Assembly (NCBI GenBank): GCA_963800395.1
Contig: CAWDBD010000018.1
Span: forward strand, 1-64,000
DNA length: 64,000 bases
Reading direction: 5' to 3'
DNA from: DASSBG01 sp963800395
GTDB taxonomy: Bacteria > Pseudomonadota > Gammaproteobacteria > Xanthomonadales > Rhodanobacteraceae
The first letter of the stretch is position 1; every line of letters begins with the position of its first letter. The notes under the pieces are model-generated. The model was not told the origin of the DNA. It did not search any database and was given only the letters and a program-made list of their open reading frames with translations. Made by a program: the position numbers and the translations under genes. Below are positions 36,485 to 46,323 of this stretch, piece by piece.

Positions 36485-36631
36485 GGCTCGGCTCCTCACT
36501 GGCGTGCGGGGGTTGGTCGCTCGTCCGGAATACGCATTCGGACCATGAAAGCGACACGTGTTGCTGCAGGACCGCTACAATGGCGCGTATCGGCTCCGGG
36601 CCGAAGTCAATCCGTTCAAGGGAGAACGCTG

Positions 36632-37612
36632 ATGTTGAAGCTCGCAAGTTTGACGATATGCACCCTGTTGCTGGCGGCGTGCCAGCAAGCATCCAGCCCG
36701 TCGCCGGAGGCAGCTTCAGGTGATGGCGGTGCAAGCGCCACGGCCAGTGTGGCGAAGGCTGCATCGACTCCTCTGGATCAGCCTTCCGAGCCGCAGCCTC
36801 CCATGACAGCCGACCAGCTGTATGCCGACCAGCTCGACAGCGTGCTCAAGGGCGACTGGCGCAGCGCTGCCGACAAGGCGCGCGACACTTATCGGCACCC
36901 GGTGGAGACGCTGGAATTTTTTGAGCTCAAGCCGGACATGCGCGTGATCGAGATAACCCCGGGCGGTGGCTGGTACGCCAAGATTCTCGCCCCCTGGCTG
37001 GTCGATGACGGGCACTACGTTGCCGCCGTGATGAAGCCCGCGAAGCCCGATTCGGAAGCGGCACAGGATGAAACCTCGCTGCAGAAGCTGTTCAAGGCCT
37101 ACCCGCAACAGTTCGGCAAGGCAGAGGTGGTCGAATTTGACCGCAATGCGCCGGTACTTGGTCCGGCGGATTCGGCGGATCGCGTGCTGACCTTCCGCAA
37201 CGTACACAACTGGGTCATGGGTGACTATGCGCAGGGCATGTTCAATGCCTTCTTCAAGGTACTCAAGCCGGGTGGAGTGCTGGGCGTGGTCGACCATCGT
37301 GCCGACAAGGGTGCCAGCGTCGATTCGGTCAAGGGCTCGGGCTATCTGCCACTGGCCTACGTCATCAAGCTGGCCACCAATGCCGGATTCACCCTGGATG
37401 CCGAGAGCGAGATCAATGCCAACCCGAAGGATACGCACGATCATCCGAAGGGCGTGTGGACGCTGCCACCGACGCTTACGCTGGGTGATCAGGACAAGGC
37501 CAAGTACGAGGCCATCGGCGAGTCGGACCGCATGACCCTGCGCTTCATCAAGCCCGAGTCCGATCAGATCAAGCAAAGCGGCATGGACAATACCCCGGCG
37601 CAACCGATGTAG
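36632..37612 (+). CDS. Lipoprotein with SAM-methyltransferase fold (COG4798-like)
   Basis: Exported protein of 326 residues. The lipobox LLLAAC (Cys16) is followed by a Ser/Ala/Pro-rich linker to about residue 60. The globular part resembles the exported predicted methyltransferase family: YRHPVETLEFFELKPDMRVIEI, then TPGGGWYAKILAPW, and VLKPGGVLGVVDHRAD. The glycine-rich motif is TPGGGW rather than the usual GxGxG, as in that family. SAM is not expected in the periplasm, so the activity is uncertain and it may bind another ligand. GGGAGAA precedes the ATG. Confidence 0.82.
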   Translation: MLKLASLTICTLLLAACQQASSPSPEAASGDGGASATASVAKAASTPLDQPSEPQPPMTADQLYADQLDSVLKGDWRSAADKARDTYRHPVETLEFFELKPDMRVIEITPGGGWYAKILAPWLVDDGHYVAAVMKPAKPDSEAAQDETSLQKLFKAYPQQFGKAEVVEFDRNAPVLGPADSADRVLTFRNVHNWVMGDYAQGMFNAFFKVLKPGGVLGVVDHRADKGASVDSVKGSGYLPLAYVIKLATNAGFTLDAESEINANPKDTHDHPKGVWTLPPTLTLGDQDKAKYEAIGESDRMTLRFIKPESDQIKQSGMDNTPAQPM

Positions 37613-37669
37613 GTGCGGGCCGGCCATGCCCGTGAGCGGTGAGCGGACAGCGGCAAGGGGAAGAGTCTG

Positions 37670-38248
37670 GTGTCGATGCCGCAAATTTATCTATCCATGC
37701 TGATTGCGTTCAACAAGCCTCATGGCGTGCTGTGTCAGTTCACGGATCGCAGCGCCACGCCGCGACCGACATTGGCAGGCTTCGGTTTGCCTGCAGACGT
37801 GTACGCGGCCGGTCGCCTGGACCGTGACAGCGAAGGTCTGCTCCTTCTCACCGACGATGGCGCCCTGGCGCACCAGCTCACTGACCCGCGCCACAAGCAG
37901 GAAAAGACCTACCTGGTGCAGGTGGAAGGTGTGCCTGATGAAGCCGCACTGCAGGCGTTGCGTGGCGGCCTTGAATTGAAAGATGGCCGCACCCGTCCTG
38001 CAGAATCCCGGCTGGCCGACGAGCCCGAATGGTTGTGGCCGCGCGACCCGCCTGTGCGCTACCGCAAGACGGTGCCCACCAGCTGGCTGCAACTGACCAT
38101 CCGTGAAGGCCGCAACCGTCAGGTACGGCGCATGACGGCGGCCGTCGGCCTGCCGACCTTGCGTCTCGTGCGAATCGCCGTGGGCCCGCATTCACTGGAT
38201 GGTCTTGAGCCCGGGCAATGGCGACGCATCGAGGAGGACAACGCGTGA
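37670..38248 (+). CDS. rluE: 23S rRNA pseudouridine synthase RluE-type
   Basis: RsuA/RluE-family pseudouridine synthase of 192 residues. By family it modifies U2457 of 23S rRNA. It has the start IAFNKPHGVLCQFT, the catalytic motif GRLDRDSEGLLLLTDDG with the nucleophilic Asp (RLDRDS), KTYLVQVEG, and IREGRNRQVRRMTAAVGLPT. There is no S4 domain, as expected for RluE. The GTG at 37670 has a GGGGAAG site at good spacing. An ATG at 37676 or the Met at 37697 could also be used. Its stop overlaps the following methyltransferase start by 4 bp. Confidence 0.93.
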   Translation: MSMPQIYLSMLIAFNKPHGVLCQFTDRSATPRPTLAGFGLPADVYAAGRLDRDSEGLLLLTDDGALAHQLTDPRHKQEKTYLVQVEGVPDEAALQALRGGLELKDGRTRPAESRLADEPEWLWPRDPPVRYRKTVPTSWLQLTIREGRNRQVRRMTAAVGLPTLRLVRIAVGPHSLDGLEPGQWRRIEEDNA

Positions 38249-39072
38249 GTTTCAAGGATCACTTTTCCGCGCACGCGGCCTTGTATAGCCAGGCGAGGCC
38301 GATCTATCCGGCACAACTGTTCGCGTGGCTGGCGACCCAGGTGCCGTCGTTTGCACTGGCCTGGGATGTCGGTAGCGGTAACGGCCAGGTGGCCGTGGCG
38401 CTGGCGGAATATTTCGATCAGGTGGTCGCCAGCGATCCCAGTTCGGAGCAGCTTGCCCAGGCCCGGGCGCACGCTCGCGTCGACTACCGTGTCGAGCCGG
38501 CCGAGCACGGCAGCCTCGAGGATGCCAGTGCCGATCTGGTCACGGTCGGTCAGGCGCTGCACTGGTTTGACCACCCAGCCTTCTTTGCCGAAGTCGATCG
38601 GGTACTGAAACCCGGTGGCCTGTTCGCGGCCTGGAGCTATGCCGATGTGCATGTCACCCCGGCCGTCGATATGCATATCGAACGCCTGTACCGGGATATC
38701 ACCGATCCCTACTGGGCCCCCGAGCGCGACCATGTCGACAATGGCTACGCCGATATAGTCATGCCATTCGAGCCGGTGGCACATCCAGATTTCGGCATGC
38801 GGGTGCCATGGAGCGCCGCGCAACTGCTGGCCTATCTGCGTTCATGGTCGGCCAGCCAGCACTATCGCCGCGACAAGGGACACGACCCGGTTTCGCTGGT
38901 GGAGGAGGACTTGCTGCAAGCGTGGGGCAACCCCGACCAGCCCCGCCCGGTACACTGGGATTTTCATCTGCATGTGCGCAGCCAATCCGGCGCACGGATA
39001 GTTCAGGCGCGCAAGTGCTCGCTCAGAGGCAAATGTTTTCTGTTCGGAGGCGACGCTGAAAAAACCGCGTGA
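38245..39072 (+). CDS. Class I SAM-dependent methyltransferase
   Basis: Methyltransferase-type-11 fold, 275 residues, starting at a GTG that overlaps the rluE stop (GTGA). Motif I is WDVGSGNGQVAVALAEYFD, followed by VVASDPSSEQLAQA, the ADLVTVGQALHWFD motif and RVLKPGGLFAAWSYAD. This arrangement fits small-molecule methyltransferases such as those of the Tam-like group. The substrate is unknown. The last ~30 residues (from about SQSGARIVQAR) look unlike the family end, and a small indel near 38975 cannot be excluded. It is coupled to rluE translation. Confidence 0.85.
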   Translation: MSFKDHFSAHAALYSQARPIYPAQLFAWLATQVPSFALAWDVGSGNGQVAVALAEYFDQVVASDPSSEQLAQARAHARVDYRVEPAEHGSLEDASADLVTVGQALHWFDHPAFFAEVDRVLKPGGLFAAWSYADVHVTPAVDMHIERLYRDITDPYWAPERDHVDNGYADIVMPFEPVAHPDFGMRVPWSAAQLLAYLRSWSASQHYRRDKGHDPVSLVEEDLLQAWGNPDQPRPVHWDFHLHVRSQSGARIVQARKCSLRGKCFLFGGDAEKTA

Positions 39073-39126
39073 AGCCAACAAGGCGCTGCTGAAAAGCCCA
39101 TCCGAGCGGGCGCACTTGTCAGCGGC

Positions 39127-39873
39127 TTACGGTGGCGTGCTGCGCCAGGCCTTGAGGTGATACCAGGTCAGGCCGATCAGCTCGTGCAGGACCGCATCGC
39201 TCTTGACCAGTGCCTCGCTGTCCGGCAAGAGGGCACTGGTCCAGCGGGTCGGTTCGTGGCGGTAGTCGACGGGGGCCGGGCAGGTCCTGAAACCGGCCTG
39301 GCGCATGGCGTAGCGTGCCCGTTTCATGTGCATGGCCGAGGTGACCAGCCAGACCTGGCGCGGTATTGGCGCGGACAGGCGGGCCAGGTTGCGCGCATTC
39401 TGCCAGGTGTTTCGCGAGCGGGTTTCGGTGCGGATCATGTTGGCCGGCACACCCATTTGTTCGGCCAACGCGGCCATCATCGGACTTTCGGCTGCACGTC
39501 CCCAGCCGCTGCCGCCGCTGAGAATCAGCGGCGTTCCCGGCGGTTGTCTGCGCCACAGGGCCACGCCACCCATGAGCCGTCGCATGCTGGCCAGGTTGAG
39601 GTCGGCAAACGCACCCGGTCGTGCATTGGAGCGTGATCCGCCGGCCAGGACCACCACGGCTTGCGGGGTGATGGTGCAGGTCTGGCGTGCAGCAGACTCC
39701 AGTGCCCGGGTCAGCGGCTCGGCGACCAGTGGCGTCATGAGCAGATAGCAGGCAAGTACGCCCGCCAGGCCCAGTGTGCGCATCCATCTGGGCCAGTGGC
39801 GCCAGCCAAGCCACAGAAGCACGGCCAGCAGGATGCCCAGGAACAGCGGCGACAGCACGACCCATCTGATCAC
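39127..39873 (-). CDS. YdcF/ElyC-type DUF218 membrane protein
   Basis: Protein of 248 residues with two N-terminal membrane helices (VVLSPLFLGILLAVLLWLG and TLGLAGVLACYLLMTPLV) and a periplasmic DUF218 domain. The domain has AVVVLAGGS, LILSGGSG, and ETRSRNTWQNARN, then VWLVTSAMHMKRA, the usual ElyC/SanA/YdcF pattern. ElyC in E. coli supports envelope and peptidoglycan integrity, so a related envelope role is inferred. The GTG start at 39873 overlaps the stop of the MidA-like gene by 4 bp, so the pair is translationally coupled. Confidence 0.88.
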   Translation of the reverse strand: MIRWVVLSPLFLGILLAVLLWLGWRHWPRWMRTLGLAGVLACYLLMTPLVAEPLTRALESAARQTCTITPQAVVVLAGGSRSNARPGAFADLNLASMRRLMGGVALWRRQPPGTPLILSGGSGWGRAAESPMMAALAEQMGVPANMIRTETRSRNTWQNARNLARLSAPIPRQVWLVTSAMHMKRARYAMRQAGFRTCPAPVDYRHEPTRWTSALLPDSEALVKSDAVLHELIGLTWYHLKAWRSTPP

Positions 39874-41066
39874 AGCCGCTGGCCCTGGGTTGCCGCCAGC
39901 ACATCGGTCGGCAGTGCCGAGGGCGGCAGATCGCGGGCCAGCGCCATCACCTTGAAACGCTCGCCCATCTGCCCGGGCAGGGTCAGGCGTTTGACCTGCT
40001 GCGACAGGGCGTAGGTGTCGGCCTCGTCGCGGCAGGCGATGGCCATTTCCGAGTACACCTGCTCCAGATTGCTGGTCATGAGGAACTGCGCCTGCGACAG
40101 CCAGGACGCCACCACAAAGCCGGCCTGGTTGCACGCTTCGGCCACGGCGGTGAAATCGACCGAGGTGCTGAGATCCTGCAGTCCCGGCCAGCGCAGCGCG
40201 TCATCGTGTGCATGATGGCGGTAATGGGCAATCAGCGTGCCGTCGCGGCGTTCGGCGTGGTAGAACTCGCGGCGCGAATAACCGTAGTCGATGAACCACA
40301 ATGCCCCGCGCTGCAGGGTCCCGGCAATGGCCTGCATCCAGTAGGGCAGCTGCGGCAGCAGCTCGGAGCGGTAGCCGTCAGCAAATGCCGCACCCAGATC
40401 CTTCTCCAGATGGCGTACCGCCGCGCTCACCAGCGCATCGGCAGGCCGATCACCGGAGCTGATGTGGCCGTCGGCATCCAGCATGACGTGCTCTTCCATC
40501 ACCTCGCCGTCTTGCAAGGCAAAACGCGTCGCGGGCAGTGCGTCAATCACCTCATTGGCAAACAGGATGCCCTGCCATGGCTCATCCGGCGGACCATCCA
40601 GCCATTCCACCCGCGCCATGAGGCCAGGCGGCAAGGCCGCCTCAAGTCGCTCGCGCTGGCGCTGCCTGAGGTCGGCGCTGGGCTCCAGCATGCGGTAGCG
40701 ACGCGGCGCATGGCCGGCGGCATCGAGCGCCAGCAGAACGGTTTCGGCCAGTGCACCGCTGCCGCCACCCAGCTCTACCAGGTCGGCCGCTTCGCCAAGC
40801 TCCTGCAATGTGGGAACAAAGGCGTGTGCGAGGCAGCGGCCGAAGATGTCGCCCAGTTCCGGCGCCGTCACGAAGTCGCCCGACGCCCCAAACTTGTGTC
40901 GTCCGGCGCTGTAGTAACCCAGCCCCGGTGCATACAGGCAGCGCTCCATGAATCGCGAGAACGGCATCGGGCCACTGGCATCGATTTCCTGGCGAATCAG
41001 CGCTTCGAGTCTTGCGCTGTGTGCATGTTCCTCGGCATCGGGCTGGGGCAGGGAGGGTTTTGACAT
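39870..41066 (-). CDS. MidA/NDUFAF7-type SAM-dependent methyltransferase
   Basis: Protein of 398 residues of the MidA (DUF185) family, related to the mitochondrial complex I assembly arginine methyltransferase NDUFAF7. It has the N-terminal motif MPFSRFMERCLYAPGLGYYS, then DFVTAPELGDIFGRCLA, the SAM site LVELGGGSGALAE, LFANEVIDALPATRF and WFIDYGYSRREFY. In bacteria the substrate is unknown. It is coupled to the downstream ElyC-like gene and divergent from gpmI, with 138 bp between starts. Confidence 0.93.
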   Translation of the reverse strand: MSKPSLPQPDAEEHAHSARLEALIRQEIDASGPMPFSRFMERCLYAPGLGYYSAGRHKFGASGDFVTAPELGDIFGRCLAHAFVPTLQELGEAADLVELGGGSGALAETVLLALDAAGHAPRRYRMLEPSADLRQRQRERLEAALPPGLMARVEWLDGPPDEPWQGILFANEVIDALPATRFALQDGEVMEEHVMLDADGHISSGDRPADALVSAAVRHLEKDLGAAFADGYRSELLPQLPYWMQAIAGTLQRGALWFIDYGYSRREFYHAERRDGTLIAHYRHHAHDDALRWPGLQDLSTSVDFTAVAEACNQAGFVVASWLSQAQFLMTSNLEQVYSEMAIACRDEADTYALSQQVKRLTLPGQMGERFKVMALARDLPPSALPTDVLAATQGQRL

Positions 41067-41204
41067 CTTGTGCTGGGATATCCGATAGCGGCAATGCTGC
41101 CTAGTGTCGCACGCGAACGCGGCACCTGCCCGCCGCTTGCATGCAGATGATTCCGTCTTGCCGCTCGGCTACCATGCGCTATTCGCTTCTGATTCGGGTG
41201 CATC

Positions 41205-42735
41205 GTGAGCCGACCCAAACCTGTCCTTCTGCTGATCCTCGATGGCTGGGGCCATCGCGAGTGCGGCGATCACAACGCCATGGCCATGGCCAGTCTGCCC
41301 AATTGGCGGCAGTTGCTTGCCGAGTGCCCGCACAGCCTGGTGGATACCCATGGCGAGAAAGTCGGTCTGCCACAGGGGCAGATGGGCAATTCCGAGGTCG
41401 GTCACATGAATATCGGTGCGGGCCGAATCGTGTGGCAGGAGCTCACCCGCATCGACAAGGCCATCGCCGACGGCAGTTTCTACGACAACCCGGCGCTTGC
41501 AGGCGTCTGCAGCGCGGCGATCGACGCGGGCGGTACCCTGCACATGCTTGGTCTTGCCAGTTCCGGCGGCGTGCATTCAAGCGCCGAGCATCTGCTCGCG
41601 TTTCTGGAGCTGGCCCGGCGCAAGCATGTGCCGCGCGTGCGGGTGCATGCCTTCCTGGACGGGCGCGATACGCCCCCGCAAAGTGCGCGTGCCACCCTCG
41701 AGGCACTGATGGACAAGTGTGCCGAACTGCCGGATGCGCGCATTGCCAGCATTTGCGGCCGCTATTTCGCGATGGACCGTGACAAGCGCTGGGATCGTGT
41801 CCAGCGCGCATGGCAGGCGGTAGTGGCCGGCGAAGGCGCAATACATGCAGACGACGCGCTGCTCGGCGCTCGATGCGGCCTATCAGCGCGGCGAAACCGA
41901 TGAGTTCGTGCAGCCCGTAGTGATCGGAGAGGCCGAGCCCATGCGCGACGGTGACGCAGTGGTGTTCATGAACTTCCGCGCCGACCGCGCGCGCCAGCTG
42001 AGCCATGCCTTTGTCGATTCCGATTTTGACGGTTTCGAGCGCGGGCGCGTACCGGCACTGTCGGCCTTCGTGACCCTGACCGAATACGAAAAGGGGCTGG
42101 CCGTCAGTGACATCGCCTATCGGCCGCAGAGTCTCGACAACACCTTGGGCGAATACCTGGCCCGGCAGGGCCTGACGCAACTGCGCATTGCCGAAACCGA
42201 GAAATATGCCCACGTCACCTTCTTTTTTTCCGGTGGTCGGGAGAAGCCCTTTGACGGAGAGGAGCGCATCCTGATCCCCAGCCCCAGGGTGGCCACCTAT
42301 GACCTGAAGCCGGAGATGAGTGCGGCCGAGGTCACCGACGCGCTGGTCGAGGCCATCACGGCGCAGCACTTCGACTTCATTGTCTGCAACCTGGCCAATG
42401 CCGACATGGTCGGTCACAGTGGCAAGCTGGATGCCGCCATCAAGGCAGTCGAGGCCGTGGACACATGCCTGGGCCGACTGCGCACGGCCATCGAGTCGGC
42501 AGGTGGCGAAATGCTGGTCACTGCAGACCATGGCAATGCCGAGCAGATGCAGGCTGACGATGGCGAGCCACACACCCAGCACACCGTTGGCCCGGTGCCG
42601 CTGGTCTACGTCGGTCGCAAGGCGCGGCTGATGGATGGTGCGCTGTGTGACCTGGCCCCCACTGTGCTGGCCTTGATGAATTTGCCCAAGCCCGACGAAA
42701 TGACGGGCCATTCCTTGCTGGAAGCGGATGACTGA
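41205..42735 (+). CDS. gpmI: 2,3-bisphosphoglycerate-independent phosphoglycerate mutase (frameshifted)
   Basis: Mn-dependent enzyme interconverting 3- and 2-phosphoglycerate in glycolysis, 509 residues after frame correction. The first part carries LLLILDGWG, the phosphoserine motif GNSEVGHMNIGAG and HAFLDGRDTPPQSA. An extra base near 41861 (GCGCTG-CTCGG) shifts the frame. The second part resumes at SALDAAYQRGETDEF and continues with FMNFRADRARQLSHAF, EKYAHVTFFFSGG, ADMVGHSG and VTADHGNAEQM. All metal-binding segments are present, so this is probably a sequencing error in an intact gene. envC begins 8 bp before the stop. Confidence 0.95.
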
Positions 42736-43939
42736 CCGCCTGCGCAGCGTACTGGCAGCGCCGTGGCAACTGGCCTTTCTTGTCACGTTGCTGATGCTGG
42801 CCGTGCCGGTGCATGCCGACCCGCAGGCGCCCGCACAGCAACGACAGACAAAGCAGAAACTCGAGGCGGTACGCGCGCGCATCGAGCAACTCACCGAGCA
42901 GCAGCATCAGGCCACAGCACGGCGCGATCAACTCAACCGGAAGCTGGTGCAACAGGCGCGGGCACTGGACAAGGCCGCCGCGGCCTTGCACGCAAGCGAC
43001 ACGCAGCTGCAGCAGCTTGAACAGCGTCTGCATGACCTGGACCAGCAACAGGCGGCGGTGCAGGAACGGCTTGATCACCAGCAGGAGGCATTGGCGGAAC
43101 TGCTGCGCGCCACCTACAAGCTGGGCCATGGCAGCGACTTGCGCATGCTGCTGGGCCATGTCGCTCGTTGTCCGCCGGCGAATGATCAAGCCGAGGATGC
43201 CGACTGCGCACCGGGCGAGCGGGCATTGGCCAAGGTGCAACGTGCACTGGCCTACTCGCGCTATTTCCAGGCCGACCGCGCGCGCAAGATCCGGACATTG
43301 CTCAAGGAGCTGGCAGCGCGCAGGGAAATCAGCCAGCAGATCGCCGCGCAACGCTTGTCCATCCAGCAGCAACGTGAAACGCGCCGCCAGCACCGCGACG
43401 CCCTGCAGGCCGAGCGCGAAAAGCAGCGGCAATTGCTGGCCCGGGCTGAAGCCGACATCAAGCAACGGGGCGAAAGCATCCACAGCCTCGAGCAGGACCG
43501 CAAGTCACTGCAAGGGCTGCTGGAGCAGTTGCGCGATGTGTTCGCCGACATCCCTTCCACAATCCCGGATGATATTCCCTTCAGCCAGCGGCGCGGCAAA
43601 CTGCCATGGCCGGTAGCGGGCACGCCGCGCAAGCAGAAGGACGGCATTCTGATTGCAGTCAAGGCCGGCACCCAGGTACACGCTGTGGCACACGGCCGCG
43701 TGGCCTATGCCGACTGGTTGCGCGGCTACGGCATGCTCCTGATCATTGATCACGGCAACGGCTGGATGAGCCTGTACGGTGGCAATGAAAGCCTGCTGCA
43801 CAGCGTAGGCGACTGGGTCAATGCGGGCGACAAGCTTGCCACCAGCGGTCGCGGCGAAAGCAGTGTGGCCGGGCTGTACTTCGGCTTGCGGCACAAGGGC
43901 CACCCGGTTGATCCGGGCACATGGCTGAAAAAGCGCTGA
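42728..43939 (+). CDS. envC: Murein hydrolase activator EnvC
   Basis: Periplasmic protein of 403 residues that activates cell-wall amidases at the division septum. A signal peptide (LLMLAVPVHADP) is followed by about 220 residues of Gln/Arg-rich coiled coil. A degenerate LytM/M23 domain completes it: KLPWPVAG, GILIAVKAGTQVHAVAHGRV, YGMLLIIDHGNGWMSLYGGN and HPVDPGTWL. The catalytic zinc ligands of true M23 peptidases are not all present, as usual in EnvC. It overlaps gpmI by 8 bp and is followed by ctpA, a conserved gene order. Confidence 0.93.
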   Translation: MTDRLRSVLAAPWQLAFLVTLLMLAVPVHADPQAPAQQRQTKQKLEAVRARIEQLTEQQHQATARRDQLNRKLVQQARALDKAAAALHASDTQLQQLEQRLHDLDQQQAAVQERLDHQQEALAELLRATYKLGHGSDLRMLLGHVARCPPANDQAEDADCAPGERALAKVQRALAYSRYFQADRARKIRTLLKELAARREISQQIAAQRLSIQQQRETRRQHRDALQAEREKQRQLLARAEADIKQRGESIHSLEQDRKSLQGLLEQLRDVFADIPSTIPDDIPFSQRRGKLPWPVAGTPRKQKDGILIAVKAGTQVHAVAHGRVAYADWLRGYGMLLIIDHGNGWMSLYGGNESLLHSVGDWVNAGDKLATSGRGESSVAGLYFGLRHKGHPVDPGTWLKKR

Positions 43940-44046
43940 TCCCCCTGATCGGAGAAGACTGCAGCCCGGCAGGCTGGACACGGGCACGATCGATGTCACA
44001 ATTGGTCTCACGGTCGTCGCTCACTGACGGCATCATGGAGTAGCTG

Positions 44047-45417
44047 ATGCGCAAGTTCTTCCCGTTGATCGCCGTGCCGCTGATGGCGCTGGCATTCGCT
44101 TGTCCGGCCCAGTCCCCCCAGGCCGCAGCGACAGCACCGGCTCCGGCACAAAGCGTGCCCGCGCCAGCCAGCACCAGCAGCGCGGGCCAGGTCGACATCG
44201 ACGACATCCGCACCTTCACCCGTGTCTACAGCGTGGTCAAGCAGGCCTACGTGGATCCGGTCAGCGACAAGCGCCTGATGCAGGCGGCGATTCACGGCCT
44301 GCTGTCAAAGCTTGACCCGCACAGTGCCTTTCTCGACCGTCGCGACCTGCGCCAGCTGAGCGAGGACACTTCCGGGGAATACGCCGGTATCGGTATCCAG
44401 GTAGCGGCAGTCGGCGGACAGTTGCGGGTCATCGCGCCGCTGGATGGCACGCCCGCGGCGCGCGCCGGCATTCGTTCCGGCGACGTGATTCTCAGCATCA
44501 ACGGCAAGGCCATTACCAGCCAGAGCATCGACAGCATGGTCGATCACCTGCGTGGTCCGGCTGGCAGCCAGGTCACCCTGTCCATCCTGCACGACAAGGC
44601 GAGCGTGCCCAAGCTGATCAAGCTGACTCGCGAGCGCATTCAGGTTGCGAGCGTGCGCTCGCGCATGCTTGAGCCGGGTTTTGCGCTGCTGCGCATCAGT
44701 GAATTCCAGCAGGCTACCGAGCAGGATTTGCGCCAGGCCATCACCAGGCTGGAAAAAGGCGGTGCTCTGAAGGGCGCGGTGCTCGATCTGCGTTCCAATC
44801 CCGGCGGCCTGCTGACGGCGGCGGTCGGGGTCAGCGACATCTTTCTCGAGCGTGGTGCCATCGTCTCCACACGGGGGCGAACGGCGCAATCGGACATGCG
44901 ATTTGATGCCACCCAGGGCGACATGCTGCATGGCGCGCCGCTTGTCGTGCTGGTCGACCAGGGCACCGCCTCGGCCGCGGAGATCGTCGCCGGCGCGCTC
45001 AAGGACAACCACCGTGGCCTGATCATGGGGCAGCGCACATTCGGCAAGGGCTCAGTACAGAGCGTACTTCCCCTGGACGACAACTACGCCGTCAAACTCA
45101 CCACCGCGCGCTACTACACTCCCAGCGGCACATCCATCCAGGCCGAAGGCATCACGCCCGACATCGCGCTGGGCGACCTCACCGTCAACCCGCGGGAAAC
45201 CCCGCCAACCCCAATCATCAGTGAAGCCGACCTGCCACATCACCTTGAAAACGGCAGCGAGATGCAGGTGCAGCCCGCGCAGCCGGCAAAAGGCGAGGAA
45301 CAGCTCGCTCTTGACGATTACGCCCTATCAGAAGCACTCAATGTTCTGAAAGGCATGGCGCTGTCGCGCCAGCAAAACCGATCCGCTGACGCGAAAGCCG
45401 AGCCAAAGCAGCGCTGA
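44047..45417 (+). CDS. ctpA: C-terminal processing peptidase (S41 family, CtpA-type)
   Basis: Periplasmic serine protease of 456 residues. A signal peptide and Ala/Pro/Ser-rich linker are followed by the N-terminal helical part with KLDPHSAFLD. A PDZ domain (about 105-185) has GIGIQV and PAARAGIRSGDVILSINGK. The S41 core has LDLRSNPGGLL, catalytic Ser309 in GTASAAE and Lys334 in TFGKGSVQ, and RYYTPSGTSIQAEGITPD. The C-terminus is a Gln/Lys-rich tail. It lies 107 bp after envC, probably in the gpmI-envC-ctpA operon. Envelope protein turnover is the expected role. Confidence 0.95.
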   Translation: MRKFFPLIAVPLMALAFACPAQSPQAAATAPAPAQSVPAPASTSSAGQVDIDDIRTFTRVYSVVKQAYVDPVSDKRLMQAAIHGLLSKLDPHSAFLDRRDLRQLSEDTSGEYAGIGIQVAAVGGQLRVIAPLDGTPAARAGIRSGDVILSINGKAITSQSIDSMVDHLRGPAGSQVTLSILHDKASVPKLIKLTRERIQVASVRSRMLEPGFALLRISEFQQATEQDLRQAITRLEKGGALKGAVLDLRSNPGGLLTAAVGVSDIFLERGAIVSTRGRTAQSDMRFDATQGDMLHGAPLVVLVDQGTASAAEIVAGALKDNHRGLIMGQRTFGKGSVQSVLPLDDNYAVKLTTARYYTPSGTSIQAEGITPDIALGDLTVNPRETPPTPIISEADLPHHLENGSEMQVQPAQPAKGEEQLALDDYALSEALNVLKGMALSRQQNRSADAKAEPKQR

Positions 45418-45689
45418 TATTGCCCAGGTGGCATCAATCGCCTGTGCCTTGAGTGCGCCCTGAGACTCCGCAAATCCTCACGCTCGGAGTAGTTCGTCAT
45501 GGTGTGCTCCGAAGGCAGCCAGCAGCAGGTACAAGGTGATTGTGAGCCGGATTTGACCCGTGCCGGACCACTGCCATGGGCGACTGGCGCGGCTGTTCCT
45601 TGCTGGAGAGCTGAGCGATGTCGCCAGGCAGGCCGCCAGATCATGTATCGTGCGGTATCTGTGGGTCTACAGATATCGAGAGGCATTGC

Positions 45690-46181
45690 ATGAGCTCAAC
45701 CACCAGCGTTCTAGGGTGTTTTGCCAGGGGCATTGCCCTCCTGATGCTTTCGGCAAGTCCGGTCTTGTTCGCGCAGACGCCCCAGGCTCGGGTCCATCAC
45801 ATGTCGCATGAGGTCATGCCCTTCAGCATGTCGAAGACGGTACACATCTTCAGGATGACCGAGTCGGGCGGTGTGCAGCGGGTTGTCGCCAGGGATCCGG
45901 ACGAAAGCGATCAGGTGGCGCTGATCCGGCAGCACCTCAGGCACGAAGCGGAGAAGTTTCAGCGCGGCGATTTTTCGGATCCGGCAAGATTGCATGGTGC
46001 CGACATGCCGGGGCTCAAGCAGCTTCGTATCGGTGCCGCGGACATCAAGGTATCGTACGCGGAGCTGCCGATGGGTGCCGAGATCAGGTTTGAAACGACG
46101 GACCTGCACTTGATCACCGCCATACATCGCTGGTTTGGCGCCCAGCTATCCGAGCACGGCGCCGACGCCAGGGCCGAGTAG
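45690..46181 (+). CDS. Conserved exported protein of unknown function
   Basis: Protein of 163 residues with a signal peptide (GIALLMLSASPVLFAQ). The mature part begins HHMSHEVMPFSMSKTVHIFRM and includes DQVALIRQHLRHEAEKFQRGDFSD, PARLHGADMPG and WFGAQLSEHG. I recall similar proteins, often mislabelled as aspartate carbamoyltransferase, but nothing here resembles that enzyme. His and Met residues near the N-terminus and the conserved HGADMPG could bind a metal, which is speculation. Upstream in-frame starts were rejected in favour of the ATG that begins the signal peptide. Confidence 0.75.
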   Translation: MSSTTSVLGCFARGIALLMLSASPVLFAQTPQARVHHMSHEVMPFSMSKTVHIFRMTESGGVQRVVARDPDESDQVALIRQHLRHEAEKFQRGDFSDPARLHGADMPGLKQLRIGAADIKVSYAELPMGAEIRFETTDLHLITAIHRWFGAQLSEHGADARAE

Positions 46182-46323
46182 GCCGCGGCGCTCCGGCCGG
46201 GCGCTGCCGGTGACGCGACAACGTCTCGCGCTTGAATGTTGGTCAAGGCGCAAAGCGTTGTCTATCTGGGCGGTTGAATGATTTCTTGTTGACAGGGCCA
46301 CAGGTAAAGGGTTTGTCGAAAGC